From Chloroflexota bacterium (GTDB taxonomy: Bacteria; Chloroflexota; Anaerolineae; Aggregatilineales; Phototrophicaceae): a stretch of DNA of 64,000 nt. The notes beneath the pieces are model-generated. The model searched no databases and was not told the DNA's origin. It saw only the letters and a list, made by a program, of their open reading frames with translations. The DNA is taken from assembly GCA_026707745.1 (NCBI GenBank), contig JAPOWG010000096.1:1-64000 (forward strand). The letters run 5' to 3'. The position numbers and the translations under genes were made by a program. Shown piece after piece: positions 1-8,354 of this stretch. Position 1 is the first letter of the stretch. Every line of letters begins with the position of its first letter.

Positions 1-220
1 CGCCTTCGTAGTCGCGCCGCGCTTCGAAAATGCGGTTCTCCTCCGTCGAAATAAAGCCATACGACTCCAGGACGTCCAGGATGGCGCCTTCGGTGATGTC
101 GACGTTCGGCAGCGCGCCAAAGCGCAGAATGGCGATGGTCGGGTTGTCTTGGGCGGTCGCGATAGGCGCGAAAAAGATCAAACACGCAAAGGAAAACAGA
201 AAAAGTGCCTTCTTGGCAAT
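1..220 (-). CDS. ABC transporter substrate-binding protein, 5' part (cut by window edge)
   Basis: Only the first 73 codons are inside the window. The reading frame begins with a lysine pair and a hydrophobic stretch (KKALFLFSFACLIFFAPI) ending ATAQD, a clear signal peptide with a probable cleavage after AxA. It is followed by TIAILRFGALPNVDITEG and a LESYGF stretch, which resemble the ABC_sub_bind family (PF04392-like periplasmic binding proteins). The frame has a TAA stop at 239-241 and no ATG, GTG or TTG between that stop and the signal peptide. A GGAGG lies nine bases before an ATT codon at 218-220, so ATT (or ACG just upstream) is the apparent start. Family assignment is moderately sure because the diagnostic C-terminal part is missing. 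Confidence 0.6.
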   Translation of the reverse strand, partial: MAKKALFLFSFACLIFFAPIATAQDNPTIAILRFGALPNVDITEGAILDVLESYGFISTEENRIFEARRDYEG

Positions 221-271
221 CGTATTAAGCCTCCGTCTTTAGACAGTCGTCGAACAAACATACTGGAAGTC

Positions 272-287
272 TTCGCAATACTGCGAA
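272..287. promoter_or_regulatory. Perfect 6-bp inverted repeat in the leader
   Basis: TTCGCA-ATAC-TGCGAA lies just downstream of the proposed minus-strand -10 box at 303-308. It could be an operator or a small hairpin in the 5' leader. The rest of the 221-531 spacer shows no further gene. Confidence 0.35.
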
Positions 288-302
288 ACGTATCTCTAAC
301 TA

Positions 303-332
303 ATCTTAGTGCTGGAAGCGTATACATGTCAA
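303..332 (-). promoter_or_regulatory. Sigma70-like promoter of the leftmost binding-protein gene
   Basis: On the minus strand TTGACA (327-332) is followed after 18 bases by TAAGAT (303-308). The gene it would serve starts at about 220, leaving a leader of about 75 nt. Confidence 0.5.
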
Positions 333-531
333 TCAATTTAGTCGACATTCGCTCCGGCAAACAATCCTTCAACGACGATCTCAACACGACCCCTTGGCGC
401 TGTGCCGCAAACGACATGCCTTGCAAGAACTCTTCGCCACTTCACATATCCTCGAAAGCTTTTCGTATGGGATTGGCGCTAAAACTGCGTCATAATTATG
501 TCGACATTCGACAAAGCGAAAGAAGCCCGGT

Positions 532-1419
532 TTGACCAAGATCAAGCGGATAGGGGTACTCGCGCATCCCTCACGTCCGGATACGCACCCGGTCGCGCGA
601 GATATCGCCAAGATCCTCAGTCAGCGCGGGATCGCGAATTGGCTTTACACTGTTTGGGATGAAGACAGCGTCGTAAACGACGTGGCGGAAGCCGATATTG
701 TGATGGCGATCGGCGGTGATGGCGCGATGCTGCGCGCGGGGCGCGTCTGCGCCGAACATGATGTGCCGGTGTTGGGCATCAATATGGGCTGGCTGGGTTT
801 CCTGACCGAGATCGAGAGCCCTGACGATTGGCAGAGTGGACTGGATCAATTGCTCTGCGGTGACTATTGGATTGAAGAACGCATGATGCTGCGCGCGACA
901 TTGCTGCAGGACAAGCGCACCGAATTGAGCAGCCATAACGCGCTCAACGACGTCGTTATCAGCGGCAGCGTCTTCGGGCGTATGGTGCAGATCAACAGCT
1001 ATATCGACAAACACTGGGCGACCACCTACAACGCCGATGCCTTGATCATCTCCACGCCAACCGGCTCGACCGCTTACGCGCTGGCAACCGGCGGACCGAT
1101 TCTGCCGCCGGAACTGCGCAATATCCTGATGGTGCCGATGGCGCCGCATTTGAGTATGGAGCGGCCGATTGTTCTGTCGCGCGGCGCCGTTGTAGATATC
1201 GAACCGACACGAGAAAACCGACATCAGGTCGTATTGACCGTTGACGGACGCGTGGTCGCGGAACTGTCGGAAAACCAGCATATTTGTATCACTTCTGCCG
1301 AGCCGGTCAGCAAGTTCGCACGCCTGCGCGATCGAAACTACTTTTATCGTTCCCTGCTCGATCGGATGGAACCGCGCATCAATCGCCACGGTCCGCGACG
1401 CATGACTTTCGACGAATAG
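532..1419 (+). CDS. nadK: NAD kinase
   Basis: ATP (or polyphosphate)-NAD kinase that makes NADP in the cytoplasm. The 295-residue product has the family length. It carries the GGDG motif at residues 61-64 (AIGGDGAMLRA), the NALND motif at about 136-140, and the conserved STPTGSTAYALATGGP block at about 174-189 that forms the NAD and phosphate site. The start is a TTG at 532; no better upstream ATG is visible. It is followed closely by the B-box protein gene and recN on the same strand, an arrangement (nadK next to recN) seen in many bacteria. Identity is sure; the exact start is less so. Confidence 0.95.
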   Translation: MTKIKRIGVLAHPSRPDTHPVARDIAKILSQRGIANWLYTVWDEDSVVNDVAEADIVMAIGGDGAMLRAGRVCAEHDVPVLGINMGWLGFLTEIESPDDWQSGLDQLLCGDYWIEERMMLRATLLQDKRTELSSHNALNDVVISGSVFGRMVQINSYIDKHWATTYNADALIISTPTGSTAYALATGGPILPPELRNILMVPMAPHLSMERPIVLSRGAVVDIEPTRENRHQVVLTVDGRVVAELSENQHICITSAEPVSKFARLRDRNYFYRSLLDRMEPRINRHGPRRMTFDE

Positions 1420-1455
1420 CGGTCGCGAATGCGAGTCAAAAGGATACAGGCAGCC

Positions 1456-1965
1456 ATGAGCGAAAACGTACCGGATATCCCCTTCGACAGTGACATTCAC
1501 TACTGCGCCGTACACCCCGAGCGCGACACCGAGTTGCGCTGCAACCGCTGTGAACGTTACATGTGCGTCGACTGCGCCAAAAGAACGCCGGTTGGCTACA
1601 CTTGCCGCCAATGCGTGCGCAGCCACGAGAACAAGTTTTTCGAAGGAAGCTCACTGGACTACGCCATAGTCGCTGTAGTGGGCCTGATAGGCGGGGCGAT
1701 CGCTGCCTTCGTTACTACGCTGCTTGGTGGCATTTTGCTCTTGGGCATCGTCATCGCGCCGGCGCTGGGAGGCATGATCGCGCAGATCGCCCTGCAGGCG
1801 ACCGGCCGCAGGCGCGGGCGCTACAGCGGCGCCGTTTGCGCGGCTGGTGTATTGACAGGCGGCTTGGCCGCAGGGCTGCTTTTGACAGGTTTGGGAATCT
1901 TCACAGTGATATATCTGGCGCTGGCTACGTCCGCCGCATTCGCCCGCTTCAAGGTGTCCATCTAA
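1456..1965 (+). CDS. B-box zinc-finger membrane protein
   Basis: A protein of 169 residues. The N-terminal half has cysteine and histidine pairs in the spacing of a B-box type zinc finger (HYCAVHPE, LRCNRCERYMCVDC, YTCRQC), including the TPVGYTC signature common in Chloroflexota proteins where such a finger precedes a rhomboid or other membrane domain. Here it is followed by about three hydrophobic segments (near 70-105 and 125-165) without rhomboid catalytic motifs. An in-frame ATG exists at 1429, but the ATG at 1456 follows an AAAGGA and gives the usual N-terminus. Probably co-transcribed with nadK and recN. Function unknown; a metal-binding membrane protein is all that can be stated. Confidence 0.75.
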   Translation: MSENVPDIPFDSDIHYCAVHPERDTELRCNRCERYMCVDCAKRTPVGYTCRQCVRSHENKFFEGSSLDYAIVAVVGLIGGAIAAFVTTLLGGILLLGIVIAPALGGMIAQIALQATGRRRGRYSGAVCAAGVLTGGLAAGLLLTGLGIFTVIYLALATSAAFARFKVSI

Positions 1966-2004
1966 AACGCAGGCTACAATGGACAGCAATTTGACCGTTC
2001 AGCT

Positions 2005-3762
2005 ATGTTAGAAGAACTGCGCATCAGCAATTTTGCCGTCATAGACGAGTTAGAGCTTTCCTTTGGCCCCGGCTTCAATGTCATCACCGGAGAAACGGGC
2101 GCCGGCAAGTCAATTCTGGTTGACGCCGTTGAACTGCTCTTGGGCGCTAAAGCCGATCCAGCCTTCGTCCGCGGCGGGACAGAGCGCTGCAGCATTGAGG
2201 GTTTCATCACGCTGGACCGGCGCAATCGAAGCGCAATCAAGGCAGTGCTGGAGCGCGAAGATCTGCTCGATGACGATCCCGGGTATCTCAGCATCCAGCG
2301 CGAGATACGTCAGCGCGGGCGCTCCAGCGCGCGCGTCAATGGTGTGGCGGTCAACTCCGCATTGTTGCGGGAAATCGGTCAGATGCTATTCGATATCCAT
2401 GGCCAAAGCGAACATCTGTCGTTGTTTCGCCCTCGGCATCATATTGATCTGCTCGATCGTTACGCGGATTTGCTGGATGTTCGCGATGGATTGGCAACGC
2501 TGGTACAAGATTTGACCGCTGCGCAAGGCGAGATTCGCCTGCTGCGCGAGGACAAGGAGACGCTAAAACGTCGTGCGGACCTGCTTCGTCACGAAATTCA
2601 AGAGATCAGCGCGGCCGCGTTGGAGCCGGACGAAGAAGCCGGTCTGCTAGCGGAGCGACATCGCCTGGCCAACAGCGAGCAGCTTGCGACGCTCGCGCGA
2701 GAATGCGCGCAACTGCTCAATGGCGACGACCGTGGTGCGGGGGTGCCACTGGTCGACGGTTTGATGCAAGTAGCAGCCTCGCTGTCCAAGCTGGCGCAGA
2801 TCGATGCCGACTTGAGTGGCGAGCACCTCTTGGCCGAGGACCTGACACAGGGGGCGCAAGATCTGGCGCTGACAATAACGCGCTATGCCGACGAAATCGA
2901 ATTCGATCCCGCCCGCCTGGACGAAGTGGAAGAAAGGCTGGAACTGATTCGCTCGCTCAAGCGGCGTTTTCAAGCGGCGGATATCGCCGGTATCCTGTCT
3001 TATGCGGTCGAGGCGACGACAGAACTTGAGAACATCGACCACAGCGAAGAACGCCTGGTTGAGTTGCGGCTGCGAGAGCGGCGTCTGCTGGTTCAAATCG
3101 GCGATATCAGCATGCGCCTAAGCGGCGCGCGCGCCGAGGCCGGAAGGGAACTGGCCGCAGCAGTCATGCGCGAACTTCAGGAATTGCGTATGGAGGGGAC
3201 TCGCTTTGAGGCACATCTGGCGCAGGCGGAACATCCGTCGGGTTGCATTGTCGGCGACAAGCGCTACAAATTCGATGGCAAAGGAATGGACGATGTCGAA
3301 TTCATGCTGAGCGCCAATCCCGGGCAACCACCACTGCCCTTGGCGAAAGTGGCCTCCGGCGGCGAAGCGGCCCGCATCATGCTGGCGCTGAAACGCGTGC
3401 TCACCGCGGCCGACCAGACGCCGATCTTGATCTTTGACGAGGTCGACCAAGGCATCGGCGGGCGCATCGGCGCCGTCGTCGGCGAGAAGCTCTGGGGGCT
3501 TTCGAGCGAGCACCAAGTCCTCTGCGTGACGCATCTGCCGCAACTGGCGGCTTACGCTGATATCCATTTCCGCGCCCATAAAGACGTCGCGGACGCGGGA
3601 GTGTCGACGAAAGTCCAGGCGCTTGACGACGATGACGCGCGCATCGACGAACTGGCGGCGATGCTGGGGACGGCCGGCGCGGCTGGGGTACAGTCGGCGC
3701 GGGAGTTGCTGTCCGCGGCGCGGGGGCGGAAGGCAGTTTTGGCCACCGGTTCATTAGGCTGA
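2005..3762 (+). CDS. recN: DNA repair protein RecN
   Basis: SMC-like ATPase that acts at DNA double-strand breaks in homologous recombination. The 585-residue length is typical. The N-terminus reads LEELRISNFAVIDELELSF, followed by Walker A (GETGAGKS, residues 29-36). A long alpha-helical coiled-coil region spans roughly 150-380. The C-terminal ABC signature (ASGGEAARIMLALK) and Walker B (PILIFDEVDQGIGG) follow, then the D-loop and H-loop region VLCVTHLPQLA. It begins 39 bases after the B-box gene and is probably in the same transcript. No defect is seen. Confidence 0.96.
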   Translation: MLEELRISNFAVIDELELSFGPGFNVITGETGAGKSILVDAVELLLGAKADPAFVRGGTERCSIEGFITLDRRNRSAIKAVLEREDLLDDDPGYLSIQREIRQRGRSSARVNGVAVNSALLREIGQMLFDIHGQSEHLSLFRPRHHIDLLDRYADLLDVRDGLATLVQDLTAAQGEIRLLREDKETLKRRADLLRHEIQEISAAALEPDEEAGLLAERHRLANSEQLATLARECAQLLNGDDRGAGVPLVDGLMQVAASLSKLAQIDADLSGEHLLAEDLTQGAQDLALTITRYADEIEFDPARLDEVEERLELIRSLKRRFQAADIAGILSYAVEATTELENIDHSEERLVELRLRERRLLVQIGDISMRLSGARAEAGRELAAAVMRELQELRMEGTRFEAHLAQAEHPSGCIVGDKRYKFDGKGMDDVEFMLSANPGQPPLPLAKVASGGEAARIMLALKRVLTAADQTPILIFDEVDQGIGGRIGAVVGEKLWGLSSEHQVLCVTHLPQLAAYADIHFRAHKDVADAGVSTKVQALDDDDARIDELAAMLGTAGAAGVQSARELLSAARGRKAVLATGSLG

Positions 3763-3802
3763 GCAAAATAGCCGTCGCCGGGCCGCCGTCTCGTTTGCGA
3801 CT

Positions 3803-3818
3803 GCCCTGTCTTCAGGGC
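3803..3818 (+). terminator. Short hairpin after recN
   Basis: GCCCTG-TCTT-CAGGGC forms a perfect 6-bp stem about 40 bases after the recN stop codon. There is no U-tract, so termination here is uncertain. Confidence 0.25.
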
Positions 3819-3895
3819 CCTGATGCTCTCGCGTGTAAGATTCCCGGCCCGCCGTTCGTCCAAAGGATATAAAGACAGAATCTGGAGCGGCGGCC

Positions 3896-4192
3896 ATGTC
3901 TCAAGAACCTGATGGCGATCAACTGGAAAAACTCGTCGATTTCATCGTCAACGCCCCAGCCGACGACGCATTGATCAAAATGGACTGCAACGATTGCTGC
4001 GAAAAAATCACGCAGTTGGCGGAACAGGTCGCGAACGGCGCCGATCTCAACGAGATCTTGCCAGAGATGAAAAAGTTCATGCATTACTGGGGCGATTGCC
4101 GCGAAGAATTTGAGGCGCTGGTGGCGGTCATTCAGCGAGAAAACGCGCTCGAAGGTTTTGAATTTTCCGCGCCGCCCAGTTGGCACGACTAA
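3896..4192 (+). CDS. Small acidic cysteine-rich protein of unknown function
   Basis: A soluble 98-residue protein starting MSQEPDGDQLEKLVDF. It contains a compact DCNDCCEKI motif near residues 31-39, a further cysteine at GDCREEF near residue 70, and a histidine in the short MHYWGD stretch. The pattern could bind a metal or be redox-active. The rest is predicted helical. The ATG follows GGAGCGGCGGCC, giving a plausible ribosome site. It stands alone between recN and thioredoxin reductase, and the latter neighbour makes a thiol role conceivable, but that is only inference. I do not recognise the family. Confidence 0.65.
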   Translation: MSQEPDGDQLEKLVDFIVNAPADDALIKMDCNDCCEKITQLAEQVANGADLNEILPEMKKFMHYWGDCREEFEALVAVIQRENALEGFEFSAPPSWHD

Positions 4193-4307
4193 TCCGCCAG
4201 CCCAAGGCGTCTTAGTTACTAGCCAAGATTTCCAAACAGAAGCACCGCTTTAATCAAATATTCGCTCTTCGTATTCGTCTTAGAGCAAGTTTCACGAGGA
4301 CATTAGT

Positions 4308-5276
4308 ATGAAAAAGGAACGCGTTGTCATCATAGGTTCCGGTCCCGCCGGTTTGACCGCGGCGCTCTATACTGCTCGCGCGCAACTGGCGCCGGTCGTA
4401 ATCGCTGGCAATCAATTGGGTGGGCAAGTCGCCATTACCCACGAAATTGAAAACTACCCGGGCTTCCCCGATGGCTTGAGCGGACCCGAGTTGGTCGAAC
4501 GCATGAAAGAACATGCCGAGAACTTCGGCGCGGTAGTCGAGTTTGATCTGGTCGAGAATGTTGACTTCAGCTCTGGATCGCCCTTCTACATCAAGACTTA
4601 CGGCGAGGAATACCTGGCCGATGCCGTCATCGTGACCATCGGCGCCGATCCGCGCAAGCTGGGCGTGCCGGGCGAAGAAGAATTCACCGGTACGGGCGTC
4701 AGCTATTGCGGCACCTGCGATGGTTTTTTCTTCCGCGGCAAGGATATCGTCGTGGTCGGCGGCGGCGACTCGGCGCTGGAAGAGGGTCTCTTTCTGACCC
4801 GCTTCGCTACCAGCGTCAATGTCATTCACCGCCGCGACGAACTGCGCGCTGGCATTCAATTGCAGACGCGCGCCTTCAATAACGAGAAGATCAGCTTCAC
4901 CTGGAACAGCGTAGTGGAAGAGATTATCGGCGATGAGAACGGTGTCAACGCACTGCGCTTGAAGAACGTCGTCACGGGCGAAGAGACGATTCACCCGACC
5001 GAAGGCGTCTTCATCTTCATCGGGCACGACCCCAATAACGCCGTCTTCGGCGACCAGATCGCCCTGAACGAGAACGGCTATATCATCACCGACCAGCGCT
5101 ATCGCACCAACGTGGAAGGCGTCTTCGCCGCGGGCGAGATTCAGGACGAGATCTGGCGGCAAGTCGCGACTTCGGTAGGTCAAGGGACCTCAGCGGCCAT
5201 GTCCGCGATTCAGTGGCTGGAAGCCAATGAAGAGCATTTGCAAGCGCTCGACGCGCTGCCTGCAGTCGGGGACTGA
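4308..5276 (+). CDS. trxB: Thioredoxin reductase
   Basis: FAD-dependent NADPH:thioredoxin oxidoreductase of the low-molecular-weight type, 322 residues. The FAD-binding GSGPAG motif is at 10-15, the redox-active CGTC is at 134-137 (SYCGTCDGFF), and the second Rossmann motif VVGGGDSALEEG (about 150-161) binds NADPH. The C-terminal FAD motif reads TNVEGVFAAGEI. The ATG is preceded by GAGGACATTAGT, a good ribosome site. It converges with the phytanoyl-CoA dioxygenase gene with only a few bases between. No thioredoxin gene is adjacent. Confidence 0.93.
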   Translation: MKKERVVIIGSGPAGLTAALYTARAQLAPVVIAGNQLGGQVAITHEIENYPGFPDGLSGPELVERMKEHAENFGAVVEFDLVENVDFSSGSPFYIKTYGEEYLADAVIVTIGADPRKLGVPGEEEFTGTGVSYCGTCDGFFFRGKDIVVVGGGDSALEEGLFLTRFATSVNVIHRRDELRAGIQLQTRAFNNEKISFTWNSVVEEIIGDENGVNALRLKNVVTGEETIHPTEGVFIFIGHDPNNAVFGDQIALNENGYIITDQRYRTNVEGVFAAGEIQDEIWRQVATSVGQGTSAAMSAIQWLEANEEHLQALDALPAVGD

Positions 5277-5283
5277 GACGCGG

Positions 5284-6144
5284 TCAGCGGTCCAGCGCCC
5301 ATGCGCCTCGCTTAAGCGCGTGGCCCGGCGTCCGGTTTTGCCTGATCGACTCGGCATCGCCTTGATAGCGCGGCCACAGGGGTTCTATTAGGTCCCGGTT
5401 CTGTTCGTACCAATCTGCCGGGATCTCTTTCTGCGCCAGGAAGGCCCGGATGCTTTCCGGCAGGTCGTCAAAGGCTGGATAGTACCAAAGCGTGATATTG
5501 GTCCGGCGCTGCCCCGAGCGGTTGCCGTGCGCGGCGTGCAGCAGCCGTGCACTGCCCATAACCACGTCGCCCGCTTTCACTGGCACATCCACCTCGCCCT
5601 CGGCTCGCTGGTATGCCAGGTGCGCCGGATCTTCCATTCGACCCAGCGCCTCCCCATGGGCGTCCGGCAGCGCGTCGTGCAGCGGGTGCCGCTTCAGGTG
5701 CGAACCCGGGATTAGCCTCAGACAGCCGTTTTCCGGCGAGGTATCGACCAGATAAATCATCAAAAAGCATTGAATGATTTGCGGCGTATAACTGATCGGA
5801 TCGTCCCAAAAGCGCGCATCCTGGTGCCAAAAGAGCGGCGGACTGTCCGCCGGCTTGCTAATCACGAATCCGCTTGACCACTTTGGGTTCTCAAACCCGA
5901 GTCTCTTCAGCGTGGCCAGAATCGGCGGATAGGCGACGAGCTCGGCCATCAATGGTTCGTCGAAGATCGACACCAGGCTGCCTTGAGAGCGATTCGCCTC
6001 GAAATGCGAGGCCGCTTGCCGTTCGAGCATGCTGTCAGTGATCGTTCTCAACTGCGCCAGCATTGGGGGCTCAATGATGTTTTCCAATACACAGAAACCT
6101 TCGCGCTCCAGTTGCCGTCGTTTACCGGGGTAGTCGCCGCTCAT
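5284..6144 (-). CDS. Phytanoyl-CoA dioxygenase (PhyH) family protein
   Basis: An Fe(II)/2-oxoglutarate oxygenase of 286 residues. The iron-binding triad is visible: His107-x-Asp109 in FWHQDARFW and the distal His203 in ARLLHAAHGN. An arginine pair a few residues later (GQRRTN) would hold 2-oxoglutarate. The central ENGCLRLIPGSH segment is characteristic of the family. It is the last gene of the minus-strand importer operon that begins at 12855, so its substrate is probably a compound imported or released by that system. The substrate itself cannot be read from the sequence. Confidence 0.85.
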   Translation of the reverse strand: MSGDYPGKRRQLEREGFCVLENIIEPPMLAQLRTITDSMLERQAASHFEANRSQGSLVSIFDEPLMAELVAYPPILATLKRLGFENPKWSSGFVISKPADSPPLFWHQDARFWDDPISYTPQIIQCFLMIYLVDTSPENGCLRLIPGSHLKRHPLHDALPDAHGEALGRMEDPAHLAYQRAEGEVDVPVKAGDVVMGSARLLHAAHGNRSGQRRTNITLWYYPAFDDLPESIRAFLAQKEIPADWYEQNRDLIEPLWPRYQGDAESIRQNRTPGHALKRGAWALDR

Positions 6145-6212
6145 ATGCCTGACTCTCCGTTCATTGTGAAACCGGTCGCGTGCATGCGCTTTTCTCAGCC
6201 GCGTCCCAGCTG

Positions 6213-8342
6213 CTAATCAATCACCAGCAGCACATGATAGGCGACCTCTGAAAGCTGAATCGAGAGAACGCCGGCGCTCTGCTGCCAGGTCATTTCTGAC
6301 TGATCGCCGCGCGCGACCACCGACCGCGCCGCGCTTTCAAGATCAACCTCGACTACAAGGTCTCTGCTGGCTATCGTCTCGTTGATGGGCAAACGCGTCT
6401 CGTCGCGGACACTGTTGACCAGGTGAATCAGGGTACGCTCGCCCTGTTTGAAGGCAGTCAGCGCGAGCGCGTCGCTCGCGTTGCGAAGGCGTACCGGTGG
6501 CGGCGTCGCCGCTGTCCAGTCGACCGCGGCCCGTATCAGCACCCGGAAATCGGGAATGCCGAATTCCAGATAGCGCACGCCGATGGGCGTCGTGAAGAGC
6601 GCGGATTTGCCCGTTCCGGCGCATTCCTTCGTCAGCACAGCCGGCGGACCAATCTCATCTCCCAGTGGACCGTAGTGCACTTCCGATGCCCCTTGCACAT
6701 GAGCGACAGCTTCCGCGCCATCGAGCTCGACCACCACTTGCATGCCCATGGTTGGCAGGCGCTTGCCGTCGGGAATATCCGCCGGCAAGGGATGCGCAGC
6801 CGTCATCAGCATGTAAATGTCCAGTTCAAATGGCAGTCTTTCCTCGCTGTACTTCACGCCGAAGACTTCGGACAAATCATCATTCTTTGCGCGCAATCCG
6901 GTCATGTCGTACATGCCAGTTTCATAGGACGCGATCAGGCCGCCCCCCGCCGCGACAAAGGCACGCGCCGCCGCCTTGCACTCGGCGGACAAACAACTTG
7001 CGTTGGGCAAGATCAGCACCTGATAGCCCTCAATTCCCGCGCATAAGTCCGATTCCGTAATCACATCAAAGAGGATTTTCTCTTGCAGCAGCGCTTTGGC
7101 GAAGCCCTTGAGTTCTCCCAATTGCGAGGGCTTTTCCCCGCGATTGTCGAAGCGTTCCACGCTGGTCTGCGAATAGAGCAGCGCGACATACGGGATCCTC
7201 CGACGGTCGCGCAGGTAGGGCGCCAGCGCCTCCGCCTCGGCGAAACGCTCATAGACACGGTCCCAAGCCGGCTGATCGACCTGATCGGGGTAATAGCGCG
7301 CGAATAGCAGCGCGGCATTGTTCGCCAGCAATTCGGCCGTGGACAAGCGCAATTCCGCCTCGCCCAGGCCGTACAGATCGAAAGGCGATTGCGCCATCAT
7401 GCTCAAAACCAGAATCTGCTTGCCTTTGGCGATAGCCCCCACATAGCGCAGCGCCACGCCATACCACCAAAGCGGCTCGCCGACGCTGGCGCGGTAAAGC
7501 TCCATGTGAACGACATCGCCAGTCTCGGCAGTGCGCGCCATGTCATCGGCGTGGGCCATAGGCACATGCCAGGATACGCCAAAGCGCTCACGATAATACG
7601 ACGGAATGGGAGGCGCGCCGGAAAGCTGAGTCATTTCTCCGCGCAAGCTCGCCAATGGGAAGGCGCCTTGAAAGAAGACACAGCGATCGTCTCGCTTCGC
7701 CACATCGTAAAGCGACTGACGCCAGCCGGCGATCTGATCGTAGCGCCAGGCAAGGAATTGCTGAAAAACAGGATCATCCCATTTTTCATCGGTCGGCAGA
7801 GGCAGTCCAAATTCCGCTTCAAAGGCGCGGCGGCAGGCTGGACTCGCCGACCAGCTTTGGAAGCTCGGTTCATCGAAATAGAAACCATCTACGTCATAGT
7901 TGTCGGCGATCTCGCGCACGATCGAGGCGAAATAATCGCGGTAGGGACTGAGCGGATCCATGGCGACCGAGTTATAGGCTGCGTCCCAGCTTGTGACGCG
8001 GCCGTCGGCTTTGCGCTGCGCCCAATCCGGATGCGCGAAGTACAGTTCGCGATTGCCCCAGATCGAAGCCAAATACGCGACCACTTTCTGGCCATTGGCG
8101 TGGGCGGTCTCGATAGCGTCGGCCAGTAGATCGCGCTCGCCCAAGCCAGGATAAAGGGGCGCGATCTTGCTCTGGTAGAAGGCGGTCCCGCCCGGGTAGT
8201 AACCAGTGGAAAAAACTACCAGAGTATTCACATGTCCACGGTGTGTCTCGTTCACGATCCCTTTGACATCAATGGTCGCGACGTCGGACGCGGGAAATTC
8301 CAGCGTGACGGCGCGCAGGGGTTCGTCCCACCAGTTTGACAT
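6213..8342 (-). CDS. Glycoside-hydrolase-like protein with beta-galactosidase-type trimerisation domain
   Basis: A 709-residue cytoplasmic protein without signal peptide. The N-terminal half looks like a TIM-barrel glycosidase of the uncharacterised GH group: an early NETHRGHVNTLVVFS strand, then DGFYFDEPSFQSW around residues 150-165, where the acidic pair after a beta strand is a plausible catalytic site. The C-terminal half (from about RIPYVALLYSQ) resembles the glutamine-amidotransferase-like trimerisation domain found in GH42 enzymes, including LILPNASCLSAE and FVAAGGGLIASYETG. The importer operon context supports sugar-conjugate breakdown. The substrate is unknown, and the assignment rests on fold-like motifs rather than on a characterised family. 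Confidence 0.6.
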   Translation of the reverse strand: MSNWWDEPLRAVTLEFPASDVATIDVKGIVNETHRGHVNTLVVFSTGYYPGGTAFYQSKIAPLYPGLGERDLLADAIETAHANGQKVVAYLASIWGNRELYFAHPDWAQRKADGRVTSWDAAYNSVAMDPLSPYRDYFASIVREIADNYDVDGFYFDEPSFQSWSASPACRRAFEAEFGLPLPTDEKWDDPVFQQFLAWRYDQIAGWRQSLYDVAKRDDRCVFFQGAFPLASLRGEMTQLSGAPPIPSYYRERFGVSWHVPMAHADDMARTAETGDVVHMELYRASVGEPLWWYGVALRYVGAIAKGKQILVLSMMAQSPFDLYGLGEAELRLSTAELLANNAALLFARYYPDQVDQPAWDRVYERFAEAEALAPYLRDRRRIPYVALLYSQTSVERFDNRGEKPSQLGELKGFAKALLQEKILFDVITESDLCAGIEGYQVLILPNASCLSAECKAAARAFVAAGGGLIASYETGMYDMTGLRAKNDDLSEVFGVKYSEERLPFELDIYMLMTAAHPLPADIPDGKRLPTMGMQVVVELDGAEAVAHVQGASEVHYGPLGDEIGPPAVLTKECAGTGKSALFTTPIGVRYLEFGIPDFRVLIRAAVDWTAATPPPVRLRNASDALALTAFKQGERTLIHLVNSVRDETRLPINETIASRDLVVEVDLESAARSVVARGDQSEMTWQQSAGVLSIQLSEVAYHVLLVID

Positions 8343-8354
8343 AATTCGCTCTCC

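Noticed and set aside
341..510. GTCGACATTCG direct repeat (341-351 and 500-510)
   Set aside because: Two 11-base copies without further symmetry or a related site at other promoters; too little to call a regulatory element.
571..1626. 351-codon open frame on the minus strand
   Set aside because: It lies antisense to nadK and the B-box gene, has a low-complexity His/Arg-rich product and no family pattern; it is a shadow of GC-rich coding sequence.
4254..5183. 309-codon open frame antisense to thioredoxin reductase
   Set aside because: The plus-strand frame has the complete trxB motifs; the antisense product is of shadow type.
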